From: an uncultured Chloracidobacterium sp.
Lineage (GTDB): Bacteria; Acidobacteriota; Blastocatellia; Pyrinomonadales; Pyrinomonadaceae
Direction of reading: 5' to 3'
Assembly: GCA_937941715.1 (NCBI GenBank)
Contig: CALDGX010000020.1
Span: 1-28,407, forward strand
DNA length: 28,407 nt
Shown: positions 9,921 to 17,796 of the stretch, in pieces
How the letters are laid out: every line of letters begins with the position of its first letter
How positions within the stretch are numbered: the stretch's first letter is position 1
Program-made: the position numbers and the translations under genes
Notes under the pieces: generated by a model
What the model was told of the DNA's origin: nothing
Databases searched by the model: none
What the model saw: the letters and a program-made list of their open reading frames with translations, nothing else

Positions 9921-10457
9921 TCAGATTTGTTGACGCAGTTTTCGAATGGTTAAATTTCGCGTGATCTCGACGGTCGCGGGTACTATGTATGTGGCACACG
10001 CAAATCCCAGTATCAACCCCGTCACAAATCGTGTGAGATGGGTATTATCCCAGATCCCGAATATCGTCAGGGACCAGTCGATGCCGGCCGGCACAAGTGA
10101 GAGAAAGAGCCAGATACGGGCAAGCGGCTCGACATCGTCGATCGGGCGCCAAAGCGGATAGGCCAGAAACCCGGCGACCAGGCCGAAATAAACGCCAAAG
10201 CAACGAGAGCACACACCAAACTGTTCACCGGCGACGAAAAACGAGCGTTCCGGCATTTGGTGACAAATGAACGAGTAAAAATGGTAAAACGGCCCGGAAA
10301 GGGATGTCTGCCCAAACGATTTGAGGATCGGAGCGGCGACGATAGCGGCAGCCCAAACGACAACGACCGCAAGCCCGACCAGCCAGACGCGTGTCGCCTG
10401 TCGCCGCAGCCGATCATAGATCTCGACCGGAACATAATTTTGGGCGGCTTCGCTCAT
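9921..10457 (-). CDS. DUF2085 family integral membrane protein
   Basis: With the ATG at 10457 the product is 178 residues. It carries the DUF2085 signature: ICHQMPERSF in the middle, followed by FGVCSRCFGVYFG with a CxxC pair. About four hydrophobic segments surround these motifs, including one near residues 25-45. The family function is unknown. A start at 10547 would add 30 residues but would place the perfect hairpin at 10496-10534 and a poly-T stretch inside the coding region. The AGGAG directly before 10457 is close to the ATG, so that start is likely but not certain. It lies downstream of glpX on the same strand. Confidence 0.85.
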   Translation of the reverse strand: MSEAAQNYVPVEIYDRLRRQATRVWLVGLAVVVVWAAAIVAAPILKSFGQTSLSGPFYHFYSFICHQMPERSFFVAGEQFGVCSRCFGVYFGLVAGFLAYPLWRPIDDVEPLARIWLFLSLVPAGIDWSLTIFGIWDNTHLTRFVTGLILGFACATYIVPATVEITRNLTIRKLRQQI

Positions 10458-10479
10458 ACTCCTGTCAGCCCGACTATCG

Positions 10480-10534
10480 TCAAAAACGAGATCTCGGGAA
10501 ACGGAGGGTAGTGATCGAACCGCCTCCGTTTCCC
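10480..10534 (-). terminator. Hairpin followed by T-run after glpX
   Basis: Perfect 12-bp arms (GGGAAACGGAGG at 10496-10507 and its complement at 10523-10534) flank a 15-nt loop. On the minus strand the hairpin is followed by the palindrome CGAGATCTCG and then TTTTT. This fits a rho-independent terminator or attenuator between glpX and the DUF2085 gene. The distance between the long stem and the T-run makes attenuation as likely as full termination. Confidence 0.6.
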
Positions 10535-10558
10535 AAACTACCAACATTCAGATGCAGA

Positions 10559-11653
10559 TCAGAATCTGATGACGGCGTCCGGCCCGCCTTCGACGTGAAC
10601 GGTATCGACAAAGCGGATACTCTTCGAGTCGGTGGTCATAACGACCGAATGTGTCCGTTTGCCGGCACCAAAGAACCTTACACCGCGGAGTAGGGCACCA
10701 TCGGTAACACCGGTCGCAGCAAATATGATCTTCTTGCCAGGTGCGAGGTCGTTTGTGTCGTAGATCTTGTTCGGATCCGATATTCCCATCTCGCTGAGCC
10801 GTTTCATCACTTCTTCTTCAGCCGGCACCTTTGACTTGTCGACGCCCAACCGATCCGGGTCCCAAACGAGCTTGGCTTGTATCTCACCATTGAGGCATTT
10901 CATCGCAGCCGCCGTGATGACACCCTCGGGGGCCCCGCCGATGCCCATCAAAGCGTGGATATTTGTTCCGGCGACAGCGGCCGAGATACCGGCGGAGAGG
11001 TCGCCGTCCGAGATCAGGCGAATTCGGGCTCCCGACTCGCGAACCGCGTTAACGAGAGCCTTATGACGGCCGCGGTCGAGGCAGATGACCGTCAGGTCGT
11101 CGACGTCACGTCCAAGACGACGGGCAATGTTCTTGAGATTTTCTTCGACCGGAGCGTCGATATCGACCGCCCCGCGGCACGACGGGCCGACGACGATCTT
11201 ATCCATATAGATGTCTGGTGCATTGAGCAGGCCGCCGCGTTCAGCCGCCGCCAAAACAGCGATGGCGTTATTGGCCCCGAGTGCACAAAGATTGGTACCC
11301 TCGAGCGGATCGACCGCAATGTCAACTTCCGGAAACTCGGCACGCGCTTCGTCGGAGAAATTACCGCCGCCGACCTCTTCGCCGATGTAGAGCATCGGTG
11401 CCTCATCCCGTTCGCCTTCGCCGATCACGATCCGGCCGCGCATCGGCACGGTGTCCATTACTTCGCGCATCGCCTCGACGGCGACGTGGTCGGAATGCTT
11501 GCGGTCACCCTGTCCCATGGTCTTGGCAGATTCGATCGCGGCCGCCTCGGTAACCCGTAGGAAATCCAACGCTAATTCACGTTCAGCTTTGTGGTTTTTC
11601 ATCAGTAATTTATGGTAAATGTCGTCTAAAATATGTTCTGCTAATGAAGGCAT
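10559..11653 (-). CDS. glpX: Fructose-1,6-bisphosphatase class II
   Basis: The product hydrolyses fructose-1,6-bisphosphate to fructose-6-phosphate in gluconeogenesis, in the cytoplasm. Family motifs are plain: ERELALDFLRVTEAAA near the N terminus, IVIGEGERDEAPML, the metal-binding VDPLEGTNLCA and the late GIGGAPEGVITAAAMKCL. The length of 364 residues slightly exceeds the usual 320-340. An internal ATG at 11602 (347 residues) would be closer to family length, and neither start has a strong Shine-Dalgarno. The gene is transcribed away from the ferredoxin gene; a palindrome sits between them. A hairpin with T-run follows the gene. Confidence 0.95.
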   Translation of the reverse strand: MPSLAEHILDDIYHKLLMKNHKAERELALDFLRVTEAAAIESAKTMGQGDRKHSDHVAVEAMREVMDTVPMRGRIVIGEGERDEAPMLYIGEEVGGGNFSDEARAEFPEVDIAVDPLEGTNLCALGANNAIAVLAAAERGGLLNAPDIYMDKIVVGPSCRGAVDIDAPVEENLKNIARRLGRDVDDLTVICLDRGRHKALVNAVRESGARIRLISDGDLSAGISAAVAGTNIHALMGIGGAPEGVITAAAMKCLNGEIQAKLVWDPDRLGVDKSKVPAEEEVMKRLSEMGISDPNKIYDTNDLAPGKKIIFAATGVTDGALLRGVRFFGAGKRTHSVVMTTDSKSIRFVDTVHVEGGPDAVIRF

Positions 11654-11676
11654 TCTACCACTTGTGCGGCTTCATT

Positions 11677-11689
11677 TGACAAGTTGTCA
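11677..11689. promoter_or_regulatory. 13-bp perfect palindrome between divergent glpX and ferredoxin genes
   Basis: TGACAA-G-TTGTCA is a perfect inverted repeat with a single central base. It lies 24 nt upstream of the glpX start and about 58 nt upstream of the ferredoxin start. Its position between divergent genes and its operator-like size suggest a transcription factor site. It also overlaps a TTGACA hexamer (11676-11681) that could serve as a -35 element for the ferredoxin gene. No regulator can be named. Confidence 0.4.
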
Positions 11690-11746
11690 TTAGGGTATTA
11701 GCTTTTTAGATTGGTTTTCATTGTTTCTTAGGAGTTTTAGTAGAAA

Positions 11747-12043
11747 ATGACCTATATCGTTACCGAACCTTGTGTCCAGTGTAAATACAGTGATTGTGCC
11801 GCTGTCTGCCCGGTTGAGGCGTTTCACGAGCTGCCGGATCGCCTATTGATCAACCCCGACACGTGCATCGATTGCGACGCGTGTTTGCCGGAATGCCCCG
11901 TCGAGGCGATCTATTCGGATATGTCAGTTCCGGAAGAATATATGGAGTGGCTTGAGATCAATAAAGAAGCCGAAAATTACCCGATCATCAGCGTCAAGCA
12001 GCCGGCCCTGTATGGTCCGGGCTGTAAGGGACAGCCGGAATAA
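11747..12043 (+). CDS. fdxA: 7Fe ferredoxin (FdxA/FdI-type, [3Fe-4S][4Fe-4S])
   Basis: This 98-residue electron carrier begins CVQCKYSDCAAVCP and continues with CIDCDACLPECP. The spacing C9, C12, C17, C21 then C40, C43, C46, C50 matches Azotobacter-type FdI. There the first set and the last Cys hold a 3Fe cluster and C21/C40/C43/C46 hold the 4Fe cluster. The extra free Cys of FdI near residue 24 is Ala here. The C-terminal tail (about residues 55-98) matches the FdxA extension. AGGAG lies about 12 nt before the ATG. It is a single-gene unit with a strong terminator downstream. The partner oxidoreductase is not in the window. Confidence 0.93.
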   Translation: MTYIVTEPCVQCKYSDCAAVCPVEAFHELPDRLLINPDTCIDCDACLPECPVEAIYSDMSVPEEYMEWLEINKEAENYPIISVKQPALYGPGCKGQPE

Positions 12044-12065
12044 GTATTGTATCTAACGAAGTTGC

Positions 12066-12100
12066 GAGGCGGGCATTTGCCCGCCTCTTTCTGTTTATTA
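12066..12100 (+). terminator. Rho-independent terminator after ferredoxin gene
   Basis: Nine-base perfect arms GAGGCGGGC (12066-12074) and GCCCGCCTC (12079-12087) enclose an ATTT loop. A T-rich tract (TTTCTGTTTATT) follows. It begins 22 nt after the ferredoxin stop. Confidence 0.9.
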
Positions 12101-12337
12101 CTATTATTCATCAGGCCATACGTGCGGTCCGAGACACGCTCGTCCCCTTCAGTTAGCCCGAAAACAACGGCCTGCATTTGGACCCGGACAACAAAAAAGT
12201 ATTGCAAAACGGAATACAAGAATGTTTAAGTGTATAGTATCACGGTAGTTTTTCGTGGCATTCCTACGCAAATGTCTATGTTCGACAACGTGAATAATCA
12301 ACCCCGAAAGCGAAATCCCCGCGAAGTGGACTGGCGG

Positions 12338-13486
12338 ATGAAGGTTCTTGTTCTCTTCGGCACGCGGCCCGAGGTGATCAAGCTAGCTCCCGTGATCCAT
12401 GAATTACGTAAACGGTTCTTTCAGACCGTTGTCGTTTCCTCCAGCCAGCATAAGCAGCTTCTGACGCCGTTTCTCGAGGCTCTCGAGGTCGACGTTGATT
12501 TTGACCTCAGCGTGATGAAGCGAAATCAATCGCCGACTGAGGTATGTTCAAGGATATTGGCTAAGCTGGATAAGGTGCTCGAGGCAGAGCGTCCCGATCT
12601 GATACTCGTTCAGGGCGATACGACGACGACCCTTGCAGGAGCCTTGGCCGGATTTTACCGTCGTATCCCGGTCGGGCACATCGAGGCAGGGCTTAGGTCC
12701 GGAAACCTGATGAGCCCTTATCCGGAGGAAATGAACCGGCGGGTCGTTTCGCAGATCGCCGCCTTCCATTTTGCGGCCACCGAAAAAAACCGTCGAAATT
12801 TACTGGCCGAGGACGTCCCGAGTGACAAGATATTCGTTACCGGAAATCCGGTGGTTGACTCGCTTCGCTCCATGCTCAAAAAGGTCTCGCCGAGCCCGAA
12901 GATCAGTCAGTTGTTGAAGTCGACAGAGGGTAAGAAACGCGTGCTCTTGACCACGCACCGCCGCGAGAGTTTTGGAACGGTGATGACCGCCAATCTAAAG
13001 GTACTGCGGGCATTTGTGGAAAAACGGCCCGATGTCTGCCTCTTCTTTCCGGTTCACCCCAATCCTAACGTCAAAGACATCGCCAAAGATATCCTTGGCA
13101 AGCGTGAGCGGATCCATTTGCTCGACCCGCTTGATTATGGCGACTTTCTGGCGATCATGCAGTCCGCTTGGCTGATAGTCTCAGACTCAGGCGGCGTTCA
13201 GGAGGAGGCTCCGAGTCTCGGTAAACCGTTGCTCGTGATGCGCGAAAATACGGAGCGTCCCGAGGCGATCCGGGCCGGCGTCTCAAAATTGATCGGAAAC
13301 AACCCGGGAGCGCTGAAAAAGCTGCTTGAAGAGAACTATTCGGTAGAGACCTGGATCCGGTCGGTAAAGGAGGTCGCCAACCCTTTTGGCGACGGACGTT
13401 CGGCCGCCAGGATAGTTCGAATTATCGAAGAAAAGCTCGCCTCAAAAAATATTGCCGCAAAAGCGAACCAATTAGTACTTTTCTAG
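12338..13486 (+). CDS. wecB: UDP-N-acetylglucosamine 2-epimerase (non-hydrolysing)
   Basis: The product interconverts UDP-GlcNAc and UDP-ManNAc in the cytoplasm, feeding surface polysaccharide synthesis. It opens with MKVLVLFGTRPEVIKLAPV, the family N terminus. Further motifs are QGDTTTTLAGAL, GHIEAGLRS, PYPEEMNRR, VTGNPVVDSL, TTHRRESFG, FPVHPNPNV and the nucleotide-binding SDSGGVQEEAPSLGKP with RENTERPEA. The length of 382 residues is typical. A longer frame from a GTG at 12230 adds 36 residues with no family resemblance and begins beside a TATAGT hexamer, so the start at 12338 is preferred, although it lacks a clear Shine-Dalgarno. It is the first gene of the polysaccharide cluster, 6 nt before the next gene. 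Confidence 0.93.
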   Translation: MKVLVLFGTRPEVIKLAPVIHELRKRFFQTVVVSSSQHKQLLTPFLEALEVDVDFDLSVMKRNQSPTEVCSRILAKLDKVLEAERPDLILVQGDTTTTLAGALAGFYRRIPVGHIEAGLRSGNLMSPYPEEMNRRVVSQIAAFHFAATEKNRRNLLAEDVPSDKIFVTGNPVVDSLRSMLKKVSPSPKISQLLKSTEGKKRVLLTTHRRESFGTVMTANLKVLRAFVEKRPDVCLFFPVHPNPNVKDIAKDILGKRERIHLLDPLDYGDFLAIMQSAWLIVSDSGGVQEEAPSLGKPLLVMRENTERPEAIRAGVSKLIGNNPGALKKLLEENYSVETWIRSVKEVANPFGDGRSAARIVRIIEEKLASKNIAAKANQLVLF

Positions 13487-13492
13487 GTAGTA

Positions 13493-15190
13493 ATGTCTAC
13501 GAACGACGCCGACAACAAGCACCTGCTCACCGTAATGGTCGAGGACTATTTCCATGTCGGCGCATTCGGCAACCTCATCCAACAGCGGAATTGGGCCAAT
13601 TTTGTCCCGAGATATGAGCAGAACACCCGAAAGGCTCTCGACCTTTTAGATCAATATGACACACGGGCGACGTTTTTCGTTCTGGGATGGATCGCAGAGC
13701 ATAGCCCTGACCTGGTGCGTGAGATCGTCGCCCGCGGCCACGAGGTCGCCAGCAGAGGGTATTATCACCGGAGCCTCGAAAATCTCTCTATCGAAGAATT
13801 TAGGGATGACCTTCGCCGTACAAATGACGCAATTGAAAATGCCTCGGGCCAAAAGGTGATCGGCTACAGAGCGGCTGAAAAGCTGCCGTTCGAGAAGCAC
13901 GACTGGGTTTTGGACGTACTGGCAGAAGAGGGTTTTACTTACGATTCATCATTTTTGCCAAGACGCGGCGATAACGCTGATAAGCAGGTCGCTCATCGAT
14001 ACGAGCACGGTGATTCGGCCATTTGGGAGTTTCCATACTCGACCCGCGACCTCGGCATCGGACTGCTTCCGATATCGGGCGGCAACTATTTTCGTCAGAT
14101 ACCGTATACGCTTATGCGGCGTGCCGTCAGGGATTGGCATAAGCGGTCTGATTCCCCGTTCATATCTTATTTTCACGTTTGGGAGCTCGATCCTGAACAA
14201 CCGCGAATCTCCGCCGCCTCACGATACAGCCGGATCCGGCATTATCGAAACCTGGATAAGATGGAGTGGATTCTCCACGAAAATCTTGCGTTGTACAAAT
14301 GTATCGGCATTGCCGACCATTTGGGCCTGAGTCGCGAAACTCATGTTTCCGTCGAACCGGTCGCCAACCATGCGAATGAGTTGACCGTGAATGCCTCTCC
14401 GTCAGCGGACCTTACGCCGGTGTCGATCGTGATCCCGTGCTACAACGAACAGGAGTCTCTGCCATATTTGGCCAAAACTCTCGCATCTGTCGAAGCCGGA
14501 CTCAATGGGATCGGCTACACGTCGCAGCTGATCTTCGTTGATGACAAGAGCCAGGACGACACGCTGACCGTGATCCATTCACTATTCGGTGGCTCCAATG
14601 GGCTTCAGGTCATCGAGCACGAAGTAAATAAGGGCGTCGCCGGCGGGATAGTAACAGGCATTCGCGCCGCGCGGACCGAGATAGTTTGTTCGATCGACTG
14701 TGACTGCACTTTCGACCCCCACGAACTCGTCAATATGATCCCGATGCTCGAGGACGGAGTTGATCTGGTTCAGGCATCGCCATATCACAAGGACGGCGGC
14801 GTTCAGAACGTGCCCGGTTGGCGTTTGATGTTATCCAAAGGCGCTTCCATTCTCTTTAGGCGGGTCCTGCATACTAAGATCGCTTCATACACGGCATGCT
14901 TCCGCGTAATGCGGCGCATCTCGATGATCGATATCGAACCTGAGGAACTGGGTTTTCATGGAGTGCCTGAAATGCTCGGCTTACTCGACCTCAAGGGTGG
15001 TAAGATCGTTGAATTTCCGACGGTTCTCGCTGTCCGTCTTTTCGGGGCTTCAAAAATGAAGACGCTGAAGACCATCGCCGGCACCGTTAAGCTCCTCTCG
15101 CGATTGGCAATAATGCGTGTGTTCGGGAAAACCGCCCCTATTCGACCTTCTACTTCAAGTGAGAGGCTTTTGCCGGCCTCGAAGGACTGA
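13493..15190 (+). CDS. Fusion of NodB-type polysaccharide deacetylase domain and family 2 glycosyltransferase
   Basis: Residues about 10-290 match the deacetylase group with a DUF3473-like C-terminal part: VEDYFHVGAF, TRATFFVLGWIAE, GHEVAS, a GYRAAE motif, SGGNYFRQIPYTLMRR and FHVWELDPEQPRIS. Residues about 305-550 are a GT-A family 2 transferase: VSIVIPCYNEQESLPYL, FVDDKSQDDT, the D-x-D-like DCDCTFDPHEL and a conserved C-terminal FGASKMKTL. In the deacetylase part, the position usually holding the catalytic Asp (in VDVEDYF) is M15, and the first zinc His of the H-x3-H motif is R88 (ASRGYYH, with H92 kept). Deacetylase activity is therefore doubtful. The GT2 half looks intact and lacks obvious C-terminal membrane segments. 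The gene sits between the epimerase and the oxidoreductase. Confidence 0.9.
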   Translation: MSTNDADNKHLLTVMVEDYFHVGAFGNLIQQRNWANFVPRYEQNTRKALDLLDQYDTRATFFVLGWIAEHSPDLVREIVARGHEVASRGYYHRSLENLSIEEFRDDLRRTNDAIENASGQKVIGYRAAEKLPFEKHDWVLDVLAEEGFTYDSSFLPRRGDNADKQVAHRYEHGDSAIWEFPYSTRDLGIGLLPISGGNYFRQIPYTLMRRAVRDWHKRSDSPFISYFHVWELDPEQPRISAASRYSRIRHYRNLDKMEWILHENLALYKCIGIADHLGLSRETHVSVEPVANHANELTVNASPSADLTPVSIVIPCYNEQESLPYLAKTLASVEAGLNGIGYTSQLIFVDDKSQDDTLTVIHSLFGGSNGLQVIEHEVNKGVAGGIVTGIRAARTEIVCSIDCDCTFDPHELVNMIPMLEDGVDLVQASPYHKDGGVQNVPGWRLMLSKGASILFRRVLHTKIASYTACFRVMRRISMIDIEPEELGFHGVPEMLGLLDLKGGKIVEFPTVLAVRLFGASKMKTLKTIAGTVKLLSRLAIMRVFGKTAPIRPSTSSERLLPASKD

Positions 15191-15253
15191 TCTAAGTCAG
15201 AAGTTAGAGTGCCAACGCCTTTTTAAGCTATCATTGGACTAGATCGCAGCTAT

Positions 15254-15274
15254 GCCCGCCGTTTTCGGCAGGGC
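15254..15274 (+). other. Short hairpin in the 124-nt gap before the oxidoreductase gene
   Basis: GCCCGCCG-TTTT-CGGCAGGGC folds to an eight-pair stem with one bulged A. No T-run follows, so it is not a simple terminator. This is the largest gap inside the polysaccharide block, so it may hold a promoter, an attenuator or an RNA-processing site. Confidence 0.3.
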
Positions 15275-15314
15275 CGGCTTCTGACCAACTACCTTCACGG
15301 CCGGTCGTATTCAT

Positions 15315-16790
15315 ATGACACAAAATGTTGCCATTGTCGGAACGGGATTTCTCGGGATGACGCTTGCGATGCGGTTGGCGGACGCCGGTGCCAGAGTAAC
15401 TCTTTACGAATCCGCTGCTGAGATCGGCGGCCTGGCATCCGTTTGGGAGATAAATAATATTATTTGGGACAAGCATTACCACGTGGTGCTGGCCTCCGAT
15501 AAATACACGCGAGACCTTTTCGTCGAGTTGGGACTGGCCGACGACTTTCGCTGGGTCGAGACAAAAACTGGCTTTTATACCGACGGTGACCTGTTGTCGA
15601 TGTCGGATACGCTTGAGTTTCTTAAATTTCCGCCGTTGGACATTATCAGCAAGCTCCGTCTCGGGGCGACCATTTTTTACGCCTCGCGGGTAAAGGACTG
15701 GAAGCGTCTCGAAAAGATCACGGTCGAAGAATGGCTGACCAAACTCTCGGGAAAAAAGACGTTTGAAAAGATATGGATGCCGCTGCTGAAAGCAAAGCTC
15801 GGCGAAGCATACAAGGACACAGCGGCATCATTCATATGGGCGACGATCCAGCGGATGTACTCGGCCCGCCGTTCCGGTATGAAGCGCGAGATGTTTGGCT
15901 ATATCAAGGGCGGCTATGCTCGTGTGTTAGAACGATTTAGCGAAGTCCTCGTCGAAAAAGGGGTAGAGATCAGGCTCAATTCGCGCGTTCGCCAGATCGA
16001 AAGGCTCGATAGCGGCAAGATCAAGGTCTCGACCGCCGCGGCTCGTCGCGGAAAGGACACCAAGCCGCAAGTTATCCGGCAGCGGACAAAGTACGCAAAC
16101 TTTCAGGCAAACGCTGTCGTTGCACCCGGCTTCTCCGGGGCTTTCCTGTCGGAACCGAAGATCGATGGCGGGACTGTCGTCCAGTTCCCCGATCCGGGTA
16201 CCGAATCGTATTTCGACAAGGTGATACTCACATGCCCGTCCAATACCGCAGCGAAAATGCTGACCCAAGCCGACCCTGCCGAACGCAGAATGCTGGAGAG
16301 CATCCGCTATCAGGGAATAGTTTGCGCGTCGGTAATGATGAAATGTTCGCTGTCCGATTTTTACGTGACCAACATTACCGACGACACGCCGTTTACGGGC
16401 ATCATTGAAATGACGGCGATCGTAGATAAGCGGGAGTTTGAACGAAACGCCCTGGTCTATTTACCCAGGTACATATCCCCGGATGACGAGCTTTTTGAAA
16501 GATCCGACGATGAGATCGAGCGGTTGTTCCTGGATGGTCTCGAGAGAATGTATCCCAAATTCAGGCGCAAGGACGTCGTCGCTTTTAAGATCTCGCGGGT
16601 CCGGCAGGTATTCCCTGTTCCGGTTTTGCGTTATTCTGAGAGTCTTGCCGATAAACGCTCGACAGTTGACGGAGTTTATGTCGTCAATTCGTCCCACATT
16701 GTCAACGGTACGCTGAATATCAACGAGACAGTTCAATTGGCAGAGAATTTTTTTGCTGACGAGTTTGGCGGCAAGGAAGCAATGCGTTAG
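15315..16790 (+). CDS. FAD/NAD(P)-dependent oxidoreductase, amine-oxidase/UDP-galactopyranose-mutase-like
   Basis: This 491-residue protein begins with a Rossmann dinucleotide site (VAIVGTGFLGMTLAMRLADAG, glycines 9, 11 and 14) followed by LYESAAEIGGLAS, the FAD-binding pattern of the amine-oxidase/protoporphyrinogen-oxidase group. The C-terminal FAD motif GVYVVNSSHIVNGTLNINETV is present. Such flavoproteins are common in polysaccharide clusters, but their substrate is usually unknown; a sugar- or lipid-linked intermediate is an inference. An extra segment of about 55-60 residues (about 238-296, Arg/Lys-rich then Pro/Gly-rich) interrupts the domain before FDKVILTCPSNTAA. The gene is followed after 20 nt by a deacetylase gene. 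Confidence 0.85.
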   Translation: MTQNVAIVGTGFLGMTLAMRLADAGARVTLYESAAEIGGLASVWEINNIIWDKHYHVVLASDKYTRDLFVELGLADDFRWVETKTGFYTDGDLLSMSDTLEFLKFPPLDIISKLRLGATIFYASRVKDWKRLEKITVEEWLTKLSGKKTFEKIWMPLLKAKLGEAYKDTAASFIWATIQRMYSARRSGMKREMFGYIKGGYARVLERFSEVLVEKGVEIRLNSRVRQIERLDSGKIKVSTAAARRGKDTKPQVIRQRTKYANFQANAVVAPGFSGAFLSEPKIDGGTVVQFPDPGTESYFDKVILTCPSNTAAKMLTQADPAERRMLESIRYQGIVCASVMMKCSLSDFYVTNITDDTPFTGIIEMTAIVDKREFERNALVYLPRYISPDDELFERSDDEIERLFLDGLERMYPKFRRKDVVAFKISRVRQVFPVPVLRYSESLADKRSTVDGVYVVNSSHIVNGTLNINETVQLAENFFADEFGGKEAMR

Positions 16791-16810
16791 AGACACCGGC
16801 GTTTTTAGAT

Positions 16811-17782
16811 ATGAAACCGATCGCGAGCGTTTCGCTCGACCTCGACAATCAATGGTCGTACATGAAAACGCACGGCGACGCCGGCTGGGAATCATTTCCA
16901 TCGTACCTCGACCTTGTGACTCCGCGGATCCTCGAGTTTCTTAATGATCGCGGACTGGAAATAACGTTCTTTGTGGTCGGGCAGGATGCCGCACTCGACA
17001 AGAACCGCGAGGCGATCTCATCGATCGTCGCTGCCGGGCACGAGATCGCTAATCACAGCTTCAATCATGAACCGTGGCTGCACCTTTATACGCGTGAAGA
17101 ACTCGTTACCGAATTTGAGCGGACCGAAGACGCGATCGAGAGTTTGACCGGGACCAGGCCAAAAGGATTTCGCGGCCCCGGATTCAGCCTTTCGCCGGCC
17201 GTCCTGGACGTGCTCGGTGACCGCGGGTACGAGTACGATTGCTCGACTCTGCCGACCTACATCGCTCCGCTCGCTAGGGCATTCTATATGTTGCGCGCAC
17301 CGGATGTCAGTCCTGAAGAACGCGAGAAACTCAAAAAGCTGTTCGGTAAATTCTCCGACGGTTTTCGCAGCCTGCGGCCCCATTATGTCGACGCCGGCGG
17401 AAAACAGATCGTCGAGATACCTGTGACGACATTTCCTGTGGTCAAGACACCGATCCACGCCAGCTATCTGATGTACCTGATGACGTTTTCGCCGGCACTT
17501 GCAAGGCTATACTGGCGAATGTCCGTCACGGCGTGCAAACTCACAGGTGTACAACCCTCGCTGCTGCTGCATCCGCTTGATTTTCTTTCAGGGGATGACG
17601 TTAGCGAGATGAAATTCTTTCCGGCAATGAACCTGCCGGCGACCCGAAAGATCGAGTTTTTGGATTTTGCCCTCGGCCTTTTGGCAGATGATTTCGATAT
17701 TGTGACCATGCGCGGGCACGCCGACAGTTTTCGCGGTATGTCATTTCAGGCGAACAATGGCGTCCAGGCTGAAAGAGCCTGA
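16811..17782 (+). CDS. Polysaccharide deacetylase (NodB domain)
   Basis: This 323-residue protein has the metal-dependent deacetylase motifs intact: motif 1 as SLDLDNQW (D10 and D12), FFVVGQDA, motif 2 as NHSFNH (H82 and H86), motif 3 as RGPGFSLS (R121) and a late LHPLDFL. These support N- or O-deacetylation of a glycan, with the exact substrate unknown. There is no signal peptide, so it probably acts on a cytoplasmic or membrane-bound lipid-linked precursor. It sits 20 nt after the oxidoreductase gene and 14 nt before the GT39 gene. Its intact site contrasts with the altered one in the fusion protein encoded two genes upstream. Confidence 0.92.
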   Translation: MKPIASVSLDLDNQWSYMKTHGDAGWESFPSYLDLVTPRILEFLNDRGLEITFFVVGQDAALDKNREAISSIVAAGHEIANHSFNHEPWLHLYTREELVTEFERTEDAIESLTGTRPKGFRGPGFSLSPAVLDVLGDRGYEYDCSTLPTYIAPLARAFYMLRAPDVSPEEREKLKKLFGKFSDGFRSLRPHYVDAGGKQIVEIPVTTFPVVKTPIHASYLMYLMTFSPALARLYWRMSVTACKLTGVQPSLLLHPLDFLSGDDVSEMKFFPAMNLPATRKIEFLDFALGLLADDFDIVTMRGHADSFRGMSFQANNGVQAERA

Positions 17783-17796
17783 TCTCGCCGCCGAAT

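Noticed and set aside
10877..11560. Plus-strand open frame of 227 codons inside glpX
   Set aside because: glpX motifs are strong on the minus strand and this frame has no family resemblance.
12230..12337. GTG start extending the epimerase N terminus
   Set aside because: The added 36 residues do not resemble the family and the GTG is next to a TATAGT hexamer.
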